From: Lentisphaeraceae bacterium
GTDB lineage: Bacteria > Verrucomicrobiota > Kiritimatiellia > RFP12 > UBA1067
Direction of reading: 5' to 3'
Assembly: GCA_004551905.1 (NCBI GenBank)
Contig: SFPL01000025.1
Span: forward strand, 8,514 to 72,513
DNA length: 64,000 nucleotides
Part shown: one piece after another, positions 1-12,000 of the stretch
Position numbering within the stretch: the first letter of the stretch is position 1
Layout: each line of letters begins with the position of its first letter
Program-made: the position numbers and the translations under genes
The notes under the pieces: model-generated
Database searches by the model: none
The model's input: the letters and a program-made list of their open reading frames with translations, nothing else
Told to the model about the DNA's origin: nothing

Positions 1-3000
1 CTCGAATACCTCGAATCGACCGCGTGCGCCCCGTGGATCGGCATCGACTACATCCACAAGACCTCGACCCGCACCGAGATGGTCTCCTGCATCGACAGTT
101 CCAAACTCCGCCTCGCCAACTACCAGGCGTCGTTCGGTTCGAGGAGAGGCGGTGCCGCGAACGAATCGTTCAACTTCTTCTTCAAGTTCAACGGCCAAAA
201 CCGCCCGGCATGGACACGCAACGCCGAGACGCAGGGCAGCGACAACTCCTATCCCTACGACGAGTGGGTGACGCTCGAGTGCGGCCTCGACAGCGGGCTT
301 AAGGCGACATGGACCGGCGAGACGAGCGGCAAGACGGGTTCGCTCACGTCCTCGAAGAACGTCGCCGGCTCGGTGCCGTTTGCGCTGTTCTGCCTCAACA
401 ACTACAACGGCTACGGCTACAACTACACCGGCGATTCGCCGGCGGCGATGAAACTCAAGTCGTTCAAGATCTACGAAGACGACGCGTTGGTGCACGACTA
501 CGTCCCGGCCCGCCGGATCTCCGACGGCACGCTCGGCGTCTACGATGTGATCGACGACCAGTTCTTCAGCAACCGCGGCAGCGGCTCGTTCACGGCCGGC
601 CCCGAAGCCTCCAAGCTCCAGATCGCCGCCGCGATTCCCGACCAGTCGATCGTCGGCGGTGCTCCGGCGGAGCCGGCGGTGGTCGTGACCGACGCGACGA
701 CCGGCGAGACGCTGGAAGAAGGGGTGCACTACTCCGTCTCCTACTCCGGCAACGACACGCCCGGCACCGGCCGGGTCATCCTGACCGGTCTCGGCGCCTA
801 CGCCGGCGAGATCGGCGGCAAGGACTTCAAGACCTACGACGGTGGCCCGGCGACGCCCTACCCCAACCTCTCGCGCTCCTACGTCCCGGACGGGCTCATC
901 GGCTTCTGGGACGGCATCGACAACTCCGGCACGGGGACGCACGACCCCGCCGCCGCGACCTGGGTCGACCTTTCCGGCCTCGGCTACCACGGCACGATGA
1001 ACGGCATCGCCACCTGGGCGAACGGCAACGCCATGCACAACGAGGCGGACGGCCACCCGTGCGTCCTTCCGGCCGCGTTCTCGTCCAACTGGAATTGGCA
1101 CGACGTCACGGTCGAGTTTGCGTTCCGCCCTTCGGAGCTCGCCGCGACCCGCGCCATCTTCTCCAACTACAGCGGCGCCTCTCCGTGGGGAACGATCATC
1201 TCGCACAACAACGGGACGACGTACACGGACGGTTCGATCCGGCTCTACAACCGCGACACCGGAGGCGCTGGCGACACCAAGATCGCCTCGGTCGTCAAGG
1301 CGGGCGAGCGGGCGTATTTCACGATACTCTCCGAGTACAACTACATGTTCGCCTTCCGCGACTCTGCAACCGACGTCCCGGTCAACTCGGGCTCGGTGTA
1401 CGGACGCAAGGTTTCGACTTCCGCCTTTGAAATCGGCGGCCAGCCCGACAACGCGGCGTACGGCATGCGCGGCGACATCCACTTCGTCCGCGTCTACAGC
1501 CGCAACCTGGACGAGACAGAGCGCGCCTTCAACCGCGCCCTCGACGTGATCCGCTACGAGAACAAGTCGCTGAAGTACGTGCTTCCCGCCGAGCTTCCCG
1601 ACGGCTACGAGTACGACGCGGCGCGCGACGTGCTGCGCGTCAAGATCGGCGCCAACGCCATCCACACCAAGGGGCTCGTCTCCATCAACGGCGCGACCGC
1701 CGCGAAGATGCCGGAGACGTTCGTGGACATCGGCTCCACGGTGACGCTCGAGTATTCCGGGGACGGATTCCTCGGCTGGACCAACCTTCCGAGCGTCTAC
1801 ACGTATCCCGGCACGCCGACCTCGGGCAGGGTGACGTTCACCGCCGCGGCGCCGGTCCGCGCGGTTGCGCTTTCCTCGGCCCGCTCCGCCGCGGAGTCGG
1901 AGCTGACGCCGTATTCCTACGTCCAGAAGGGGATTGTCCGCCTCTGGGACGGCATCGACAACGTCGGCACCGGAGTCCATGAGAACACGAACCGCTGGAT
2001 CGACCTTGCCGGCAGCGGCGCACAGTGGATTCTGCGGGAGAACTACGGGTCGTTCGCCGCGAAAGCGCTTGCGCTCGCGGGCACCAACAAGGATTCGGCA
2101 TATTCCGAAGACCCCGTTCCGGGATATCTGTCGGTCGAGTTCTGCGTCAGGAAGACGAGCGGCAGGAATTTATTCTCGAACCGCGACGACATGAGCCGCA
2201 TCTTCATTCTCGACAACGACGGCGCGTTCGGCGCATACCGTTGGCATGACGGTTCCGCCAACTGCCAGCGCGCCTGCCAGTACGGGTATTCGCCGCTCCT
2301 GCTCGAGGCGGGCAACGACGTCACCTTGAGCGCGGTATACGCGAATCTTCTGTCCCCGATGAAGATGCCCGATCTCGTCTACTACTGCAACGGACGCCGC
2401 GCCCCCTACGGGAAGTCTCCCGCGAACTTCTGGGGGCAAGGCGACTATCCGGCGCTCGGCTCGAGGTACAACAACAATGACAACGTCGTGAACGGCCTGC
2501 TCTACTCGATCCGCATGTACGACCGCACGCTCGAGCCGGTCGAGGTGGCGTTCAACGCCGCGCTTGACCAGATTCGCTTCTTCGGTGCGGACGAGGCGGC
2601 GACGTTCGCCAACATGACCTTGCCGGACGGCTACCGCTGGAACTCCACCGAGTCGCGTCTGGAGGTGCGGCTTGACTTAAGGACCGTGCGCGGCGCTTCC
2701 TCCGTCGCTTCCGGCACCTGGTTCCCGGTCGGTGAAGAGGTGGAGGTCGTCTTCACGCCGTCCCGGCCGGGAAGTCCCGTCCGCTGGCTCGGCCTGCCGC
2801 TCAAGTCCACGCTTTCGGCCGACAAGACGACCTTGTCCTACACTGCCGCCGCGCCCGCTTCCGTCACGGTGATGGCGGAGCAGGAGCTGCCCGCGCTTGC
2901 ATACGTCCCCAATGGACTTGTCGCGCTCTACGACGCCAAGGAAAACGTCGCTCCCGGCGTCCATTCCGGCACGACCCTCGAATGGCACGACCTTACGGGC

Positions 3001-6000
3001 CGCAACCGGCAGCCCTGGACGCTTGTGCGCGGTCGCGCCTCTTTCCTTGACGATGCGCTCGAAGTCGGCGGCCACCTCGCGTGGGCCGGATACTGTCCCA
3101 TTCACCAGGAAAACCTTCTTCCCGACTGGCAGTCGGTCGAGGCGAACATCACGCCGTTCCGCACCAACGGCGCAATGCTGGTAGTCTTTGACCGCAATGT
3201 CAGCCGGATCCTCGCCGTCAACGCGGACCCCGGCTCCCGGTTCTTCTGCGGCAACAAGTCGTCCAAGGCGAGCTGCGCGACCGATCCGGCGGTTGCCGGA
3301 TTCGCGAACGACACCTATTCCTCGGTCTACGCCGACGGCGGCACCGCGCCCTCGGCCTTCTACCTCGGCGGACGCGAGATTACCGCGAGAACGGTTGCAT
3401 CGGTGGACTGGTCGACGGACAACGACTACCCGTCGCTCGGCGGACGCTACAACTCCGGCGACGGACGCTACCTCGGCCTCTTCCATGTGGTCAGGCTCTA
3501 CGGCCGGGAACTTTCCGCGACCGAAGTCGCGTTCAACGCCGCGATCGACAAGGTGCGCTACCAGGGCGCGTCGCTCCCGGACGTCCTGCCCGCGACCCTC
3601 CCCGAAGGATACCGCTACAATCCCGCCGCCGCCGCGCTCGAGGTGAACATCCGCGCGTTTGCGGCGGAGGGCTCGCTTGCGGTAAACGGCGGCTCCGAGA
3701 CGAACGTCTGGGTCGAGGTCGGCGGGGAGGTGGCGATCACGGCGACGCCGGGGGCCGGCCGCGGCGTCCGCGACTGGACGGGACTTCCCGGCGACGCGAC
3801 GATTTCCGCAGACGCGAGGACGGTGACGTTCAGGGCCGCATCGCCCGTGGAGGCGGCGGTCGAGTTCGCGAACACGACTGCCGCGACTCCCGCCTCGGCG
3901 TATAACACCGACGGACTTCTCGCCGCGTGGGATGCGCTCGACGCGAATTTCACGTCGGACGGCTGGGCGGCGTCCGGCGAGATGCCGAAGCGGACGAACT
4001 GCCTCGCCCTGGACGGCGAGAACTACATCCACAGTACCGTCGCCGGGGTCAAGAGCGCGCTGATGGAGAAGGCGCTCACGGTGCAGATGTTCCTGCGTCC
4101 GCGCAACTTCAGGTGGAGCGGCGGCTACATCCACATCGGCACGGGAGCGGACGTGCGGGATCTGCTCCTTTCGATGCAGGGCGACCGGTCGATGAAATCC
4201 TGGCGCGGCGCGTTCGGCGCCTTGCAGTATGCCGCCACATCGTCCATGAACCTCTCCTATTCCGGCATCGCCAAGCCGACGGCGGAGTATTTCGGACGGG
4301 ACACCCTAGTTTCCATCGTGCGCGACGCGGAGGGCGCCAAGCTCGCCATCGACGACGGTGACTTCTGCGTCACCAACACCGCCTACTCCTCGATTCCCAC
4401 CACCGACCTCGTCAACATCGGCAAGTGGATCGGCAAGAAAGCCGCGGAGTTCGACCTCTACGCGGTGAGGATATACAACCGCGTCCTCACGCCTGCGGAG
4501 ATGCGCTACAACGGCGCAGTCGACCGCGCGAGATTCCTCGGGGAGGCTTTGGAACTGCCCGAAGGCTACACGAACGACGCGGGCGCCGTGAAGGTGCGCT
4601 ACACCGTCACGGTGACTGACGGTTCTGGCCTCGTCTCGCTCAACGGCGGAACGCCGGCGGCGTCCATCGACGAGTGGGTCGAAAAGGGGACGGCCGCGCG
4701 ATTCGTCTTCACGCCGGCCTCCGGCTATGCGCTCGACGCCTGGGAAGGGTTCCCGGACACGGCGACCTACGGCTCCGGCGGCGCGGTCGTTTCGCTGAAG
4801 GCGAGCAGTCCCCTGGCGATATCGGTCTCCGGCCTCGAACTGTCGGAAGGCGACGACCTCTTCACATCCTCCGCGGCGCTGCCGGTCCCGGCGACGCTCG
4901 GCGGCAACAAGGTCTACACGTTCCCGGCCGGCTCCTACACGCTCGTCGCAAAGAGCGACATGACAATCATGCAGGCGCTCGTCGTGGGCGGCGGCGGCGC
5001 GGGCGGCGCCTACTGCGGCGGCGGCGGCGGCGGCGGTGCCGTCCGCTTCGTGGATCGCCCAGTGTTCATCGCCGCGGGCGAGTCGGTTGTCGTTTCCGTC
5101 GGCGCGGGCGGCGCGATCGCCTCCGCATCGGGCGGGGCAGGCTCGAAGGGCGATTCCTCCATCCTCTCCGCCGGAGACCTTGACATCGAGTCGTTCGGCG
5201 GCGGCGGCGGCGGCGGCTGGAACTCCACTTCGCCTTCCGGCGGCGGCTCAATCGCATCTTCAGGCGGAAGCGCCAACATGAACACCGCGGCGCACATCGA
5301 CGGCTGGAACTACGATTCGAAGAGCGGTTATCTGGGCGGCATCAGCTACAACGGCTACAACTGCTATACCTACAGGCTGTATGCTCCCGGCGGCGGCGGC
5401 GCGGGCGGCCAGGGCGAGAGCACGGCAGGCTCTGAGACAGCGCTCCACGGCGGCAGGGGGCTGCTCTGCGCCATCTCCGGCACGCCGACGATCTACGGCT
5501 CCGGCGGCGGCGGCGGCGGCAAGGGCGGCGGCCACGGCGGCATCAACGCCGGCAATGGCGGCACTGGTTCCGCCAACGGCACCGCCGGCGTGGACGGAAC
5601 CGGCTCCGGCGGCGGCGGCGGAGGCAACGGCACTGACTACTACGGCGGCAAGGGCGGCGACGGCACGATCATCCTCTCCATCATCCCCGGCGACCACAGT
5701 GCCGCCGCGTTCAAGGTCGAGCTGGACGATTCCGCGCCATATCTCGGCTCGCCGGTGGAGCCGGAAGTTACGGTCACCCTCGGCGACACGGTCCTCGTGA
5801 AGGACGTCGACTACACTGTCACCTACGTGAACAATACCTCGCCCGGGCAGGGCGCGGCGATTGTCAGCGGCATCGACGGCTCGCCGGCGGAAGGGCTGAC
5901 GACCACCAGGTCGTTCACCATCGCCCAGGTGATCTTCGCCGACTTCACCGCAGCGGGTCTCGCCGACGGCTCTTCCTGGGCCAACGCGATGGCGCCGCAG

Positions 6001-9000
6001 GCGGCGCTGACCGCGGCGCAGAACGCCTTCCTGGCCAACGGCTGGGCGGAGGTCTGGTTCAAGGCCGGCAACTATACGATTTCTGCCGCGCTCACGCTCG
6101 CGCGCCCCTGCGCCGTACGCGGCGGTTTCCTCGGCGACGACTCCGACCCCGCCGCCCTCGACCCCTCCAATCCCGAGACGGTGTTCGATGGCCAGGGCAT
6201 CCCGTCGAAGGCGAGCGCCGTCGCCCAGGCGCTGACCGACTCTTCGCCCCTTGCCGGTCTTACCAGCACCTACGAGCGCATCGGGTTCGGGAGGTTCAAG
6301 TCGCATGGCTTTGTGAAGACCGGTGGCTCGTCCATCAAGTTCAAGAACTGCCGCTTCTTCAACAACACCTGGGGTGTCGGTGCGGCATCTACCGGCCGCG
6401 GGTTCAACCTGACCGGAACCACCCTGGCCACCGCGACTTTTGATGGCTGCGAAATCTCCGGCAATGGAGAAAACGCGTCGTATTGCCATGATCCGGGAAC
6501 TGGTTTTGGCGGATACATTTCAACTTTCAAGCGGGTCATCATCGACAATTCGTCGTTTGTTACCAACGGCTGGGGAGGGAGCTATCGTACTGCGCAAGGC
6601 AGCGCGATCTACGTGACTTCCGCGCCGGTAACCGCCCGTAACACGAAGTTCGTGGCGAACTCGATCAAGCATCCAGGAAACGGCGGCACGGTGAACCTCG
6701 TGAATGCGAGCGGCGGGTCGGCGTTCACGAACTGCCTGTGGCTCGCGAACGGCAACAACTGGTACGGCGCCTTCGGCAACGGCGGCCACTCCGGTGCGCT
6801 CTACGTTAATCTTTCGTCCAAGGCCGACACGGTCGATCTCGACCACTGCACGTTCGCCTACAACATCGAAGGGTCAATGGATAAATACGATAAAGGCATG
6901 CAGTATCCCGCTCCGGCCGGACTGTACGTCTACTGCGGCTCGGCCAAGGTGCGCAATTCGATCTTCTGGGGCAACTCCATCTCGAGCGACAACACCGCGG
7001 CGGCCGACGTCTACCTGCACAGCAACGGCAGCGCGGACATCGACTACACGCTGTTCGGAGGACTGGGCAAGGACTACATCAACTCCTATTCCGGCGGCAG
7101 GATGGTCCTGGGCGACCACATCGTCGTGGGCGACCCGAACTTCGTCACCCGTCCGGAAACCGTGGCGACATACATGAACAAGCCGACTGAGTTCGCCATA
7201 CCGCGGTCCAAAACCTCGGCCGCCGGCTTCTTCTACTCGTACACGGCGTCCCTGCGGCTTGGCATCGCATCGTTCGACGTCCACATCGCAGCTGGTTCGG
7301 AGACCTATTCTCCCGCGATCGACGGCTCGATTGCCTCGTGGCCGGTCGGCGACGAGCCGCTGCCCAACGGCGGCATTGCCAACCTCGGCTTCTACGGGAC
7401 GACGGCGGAGGCGGCGACCTCCCTGCTCGGTGTGCCGTCTGTCGACGGCGACATCGACGTGTCCTTCCCGGACGACGAGCCTGCCCCGGAGGTGTCGTTC
7501 GTCCTTGGCGGCGACGGGACGCCCTACAACGCGAAGGTCACGGTGTCCGCCGGAACCGGTTCCGCCGCGGCGGCGGGAGAATCGTACCAGTGGACGCGTG
7601 ATTTCATCGGCCTGCAGCCGGGCGACGTCGTAAAAGCGCTGAGCGGCTACATGTTCACTCCCGGCGACACGCTCTACGTGAAGGTCACGATTTCCACGCC
7701 CGGAAACGCGGACGTGGTCTACACCACCACCGCCCAGGTCGCGGGCGAGGTTCCGGTCTGGTACGGCCACGGCGGCGACCCCGCCAAGGTGGTCCATGTC
7801 CGCAGCGGATCGACCGCGCACAATCCTGCCGGAACAAGCTGGGCGGACGCGTTCCCCGATCTTGAAAGCGCATATCAGAAGCTCACTTCCGAGCGGAACG
7901 AGATCTGGGTCGCCGGCGACATTGTCCACACCAAGGAGCCCACGTACTTCTACTGCAACGTCGCCACCACGGTCCGCGGCGGATTTACCGGCGCCGAGGA
8001 CTCGCTCGAAGAACGTCCTGTGGACACGGTGTCGACCATCGACGGACAGATGCTGTACAACTGCCTGCGGCCCGCCAACTTGAGCACTTTGACATTAGAG
8101 CGCCTGAGGTTCAAGAACGGCTACGGCTACGGCATCAACCGGCCTGAGTGCAATGGCGATCTCGTCGTGGAGGACTGCGACTTCATCTGCAACGGCGCCA
8201 CCAACAACACCAACCTTGCCGGCTGCGCAATCAGGTTCATCCGCGCCAGCAACAGCGCCTACCCGACCAGGAACCTGACTGTCCGGCGCTGCCGGTTCGA
8301 GGGCAACGGCCGCCGGTACCATGGCAACGGCCAGCTCGACGGCGCGTGCATCTACATCAACAACGCCGCGTCGTTGACGGTGGAGGACTCCCTCTTCATC
8401 ACCAACGGCGCCCCATTCTCGCTCTCCAGCTCGTCCAGCGCAGCTGTGCGGCCGGCGGGCACGTGCATCTACGCCGACGCCACTCCAGTTACGGTGACCG
8501 GCTGCCGCTTCGCCGGCAACCGCTCCAGCTCCGGCACCGACGGCACGGCGACCTACGGCGGCCTCATCTACCTGCTCAACGCCTGCGAGGGCAGCGTCAT
8601 CCGCAACTGCGCTTTCGTCGCCAACGAGTGCGTTACCAGGACGGCGACGGCGTCCAAGGCGGGTGCGCTCGGCGGCTCTATCGTGGTCAACTTCGCCGAG
8701 GCCATCCGCGAGATGTTCATCGAGAGCTGCACCTTCGCCTGGAACCTCTCGGCGGGGTATTCCTTCCCGGCCGACGTCTCCGTCAACAAGGGTGTCGCCA
8801 ACGTCCACAACTGCATCTTCTCCGGCGGACAGCTGGGCCCGGGCATTGCCGCCGACACCGGCCGCTACTTCAAGATCGGCTCCAGCGGCTCGCTCAACAT
8901 CGACTACTCGATGTTCGACTGCGATCTCAAGACGGCCATCGGCGGCAGCGGCAAGATTGTCATCGCGCCTTCCTGCATCACCAACGCCAATCCGCGCTTC

Positions 9001-12000
9001 GTGACTTCGTCCCCCGAACTGACGCTCAGGAACCCAGAGAATTTCTACGCCGCCTACGACGCCGGCGTGGAGAGCGTCGCGGCGACTTGCGACGTGCACC
9101 TCGTCTCCGCGGTGGGCTATGTGGACAACGACGGCGTCTTCCACACTGGCGGCAACGTCGTCTCGCCCGCCATCGACGCCGGTGACCCGGCGGACGACTG
9201 CTCGCTCGAGCCGCATCCAAACGGCGGCTTCATCAACCTCGGCGCCTACGGCAACACCGTCGAGGCCTCGCGCACCTACAGCGTGGAGCCGGAGATCGTG
9301 GACAACCTCGTAACTGTCACCTTCCCCGACGACACCTCGTTCCCGAAGGTCGATTTCGACCTCAAGGCCGCCGCGCTCGACTACACCGCCACGGTGAAGG
9401 TGTTCTGCGGGACGAACGGCTTCGACTCCGCGTCCTTCGAGTCGCCCGCCATGCCAATCCGCGGCGGCGAGCACTTCACGTATCTCCAGGGGGTGGAGCC
9501 GTACGTCAGCGGCAGCACGCTCTACGTGAGAGTGCTTGTCACATCAGGAGACCATGTGCTGACTAACGATACCGCCATAACTGTGACTGGTGAGATGCCT
9601 TCGTGGTGGGGCAAGGGCGGCGGCAAGGGCGTGATCCACGTCTGGGCCGGCGCTCCCGGCGCGAACGACGGCTCGTGCTGGCGCGACGCATTCACCGACA
9701 TCAACTCGGCCATTGCGGCGGTCGACGCTACCACCAAGGAGATCTGGATCTCCGGCGACTGGCGTCTCAATAACCGCTCGTTCACCGTCACCCCCTCGCG
9801 CAGCATCGCCGTCCGCGGCGGTTTCGCGGCGGTCGAGAACACGCCGAAGGAGCGTCCCGCGAACACGGTTTCGGTCATCGACGGCAACAACTCCTACAAC
9901 CCGATGGTTATCAACAACGGCGCGGGCGTCGCCGCCGAGGTGGACCGGCTCGTCCTCTACAACGCCTACGACCGCGGTCTCGCCAAGACTGGCGGCGGCG
10001 ACCTCTCCGTAATCAGCTGCACCTTCCTCACCAACGGCCAGAACGGTACCAACGGCGACGCCAACGGCAAGGGCATGCGGGTCTCGTCGGCAGCAGGAGC
10101 TCGCATATTCGTAACAAACTCGCTCTTTATGGGCAACATGCTCATTCATGAATCCTTCAACAAATCTACTGGTCAAGGTAACGGCTCAGGCATTTACATT
10201 GATTCTGGCGCATCGCTTACGGTTGTTGATTGCCGTTTCAATGGAAATGGGCATCCTTCTGTTACTCCTTCCACGAACCATTCCGCAAATCCGAGGGCGG
10301 GTGCATTCTATGGTGGCGCGATTTACTCTGCCGTGCCGACGCACCTCAGCTACTCGCGCTTCTGCGGCAACCGCGTAATCCATAGCTACAACAACAACGC
10401 CTATTCCGGCGGCGGCACCGTCTTCCTCGCCGGCGCGGCCGGCGGCTCGACGGTGAAAAACTGCCTGTTCGCCGCCAACCAGGACACCCAGAACTGGTCT
10501 GGCACCAGTTTGCCCGTCACCAAGCAGGGCGGTGCGCTGGTCGTGTCCCTCGACAGCGCCGCCGGCACGGTGGAGATCGAGAACAGCACTTTCGCCTACA
10601 ACCTCTGCGACGGCAAGTACTGCGCGGCGGGCCTGACGGTCGTGACGGGCTCGGCGAGCGTCAAGAACTGCGTGTTCGGCGGCAACATGATCGGCGCGAA
10701 CGCGTCCGACAAGGCGGTCGATATCAACGTCCGCAGCGGCAGCTCGTGCATCGTCACCTACACGCTGCTCTCCGAGAGCGGCGCGCTGCGTCCGACCGAT
10801 GTCGCGACGACAGCCGAGGCCGGCGGTACGCTCGAGCTCGGGTCGGGGGTGATCTACGGCGATCCGCTCTTCGTCACTCCGATCGCTTCGATCACCAACC
10901 TCGTCTACAACTTCGACGGCTCGGTGCAGAAGATCATGTACTTCAATCCTTCCAGCAAGCCCGACTGGATGATGCAGAACGTCGACGCCCACGTCCTCTC
11001 CGAGTCCGGCTACTTCACCAACGACGGCGAGGAGCACGAGGCCGAGGCTGGCGTCCTCTCGCCGGCGATCGACACTGGCGATCCCTTCGACCCTCTCCGC
11101 GACGAGTATGACGCGCCGGAGAACCGCGCCATCAACCAGGGCGCCTACGGCGGCACCAGGTGGGCGTCGAAGTCCGCGTCCGGCCACGCCGAGGTCGACG
11201 GCAATGTGCTGATCACGTTCCCGACCGAGTTCACGCAGCCGCAGGTGGAGTTCACCGTGGGCGGCGAGGGCACCTTCATTGCCAGCGCCACCATATACCT
11301 CTCCTCCAACGGCGGATCGACCTGGGACTACGTCTCCGAAACGATCGGCAACCTCGTGCTCGGTCAGACCGTCACCCAACGTGTGCCGCTTGTGTACGAG
11401 CCGGGTACGGTGCTGACGGCCAAGGTCGTGCTGGTCGCCAACGGGATGGACGCCGTCGCGACTTCGCAGGGGACCAGGGCGGAAGGCGAGCTGCCTCCGT
11501 GGTTCGGCCATGGCGGCGATCCGGCCAAGGTGGTGCACGTACGCGAGGGCGCGTTCGGCGCTGGCAACGGCTCGAGCTGGGCCGACGCGGCGACCTCGCT
11601 CCACGAGGGCCTGCGGCTCCTGACTGCCGAGCGGAACGAACTTTGGTTTGCGGGCACGAATGTTGTCGCAGGAGCCTCGCCGTCGTATAATTTCGACTTC
11701 CCAGTCCTCATTCGCGGCGGTTTTGATTCGACGGAAGATTCTATCGAAGAGCGCAAAGATGGAGTGAAGTCGCTTTTGACGGCGAACTACCTTTTCGATA
11801 ATCTGAATCTGGCCAACTCGCAGAGCGTGTACATCGAGCGCATAATCTTCAGCAAGGGCCAGACGAGGAACTTCATCCGCAACGGCGGAGCCGGCGACCT
11901 CGCGTTCAGCGAGTGCGAGTTCGTGGACGGCCGCTCCAACTACACCGGCGCAGGCGGCTACTTCACGGGCTCGTCCGGGAAGACGGCCAATCTCGCGTTC

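Noticed and set aside
5010..5690. Possible CRISPR or tandem DNA repeat in the GGC-rich tracts
   Set aside because: The repeats are codon runs for glycine with no fixed spacer/repeat unit and no cas genes.
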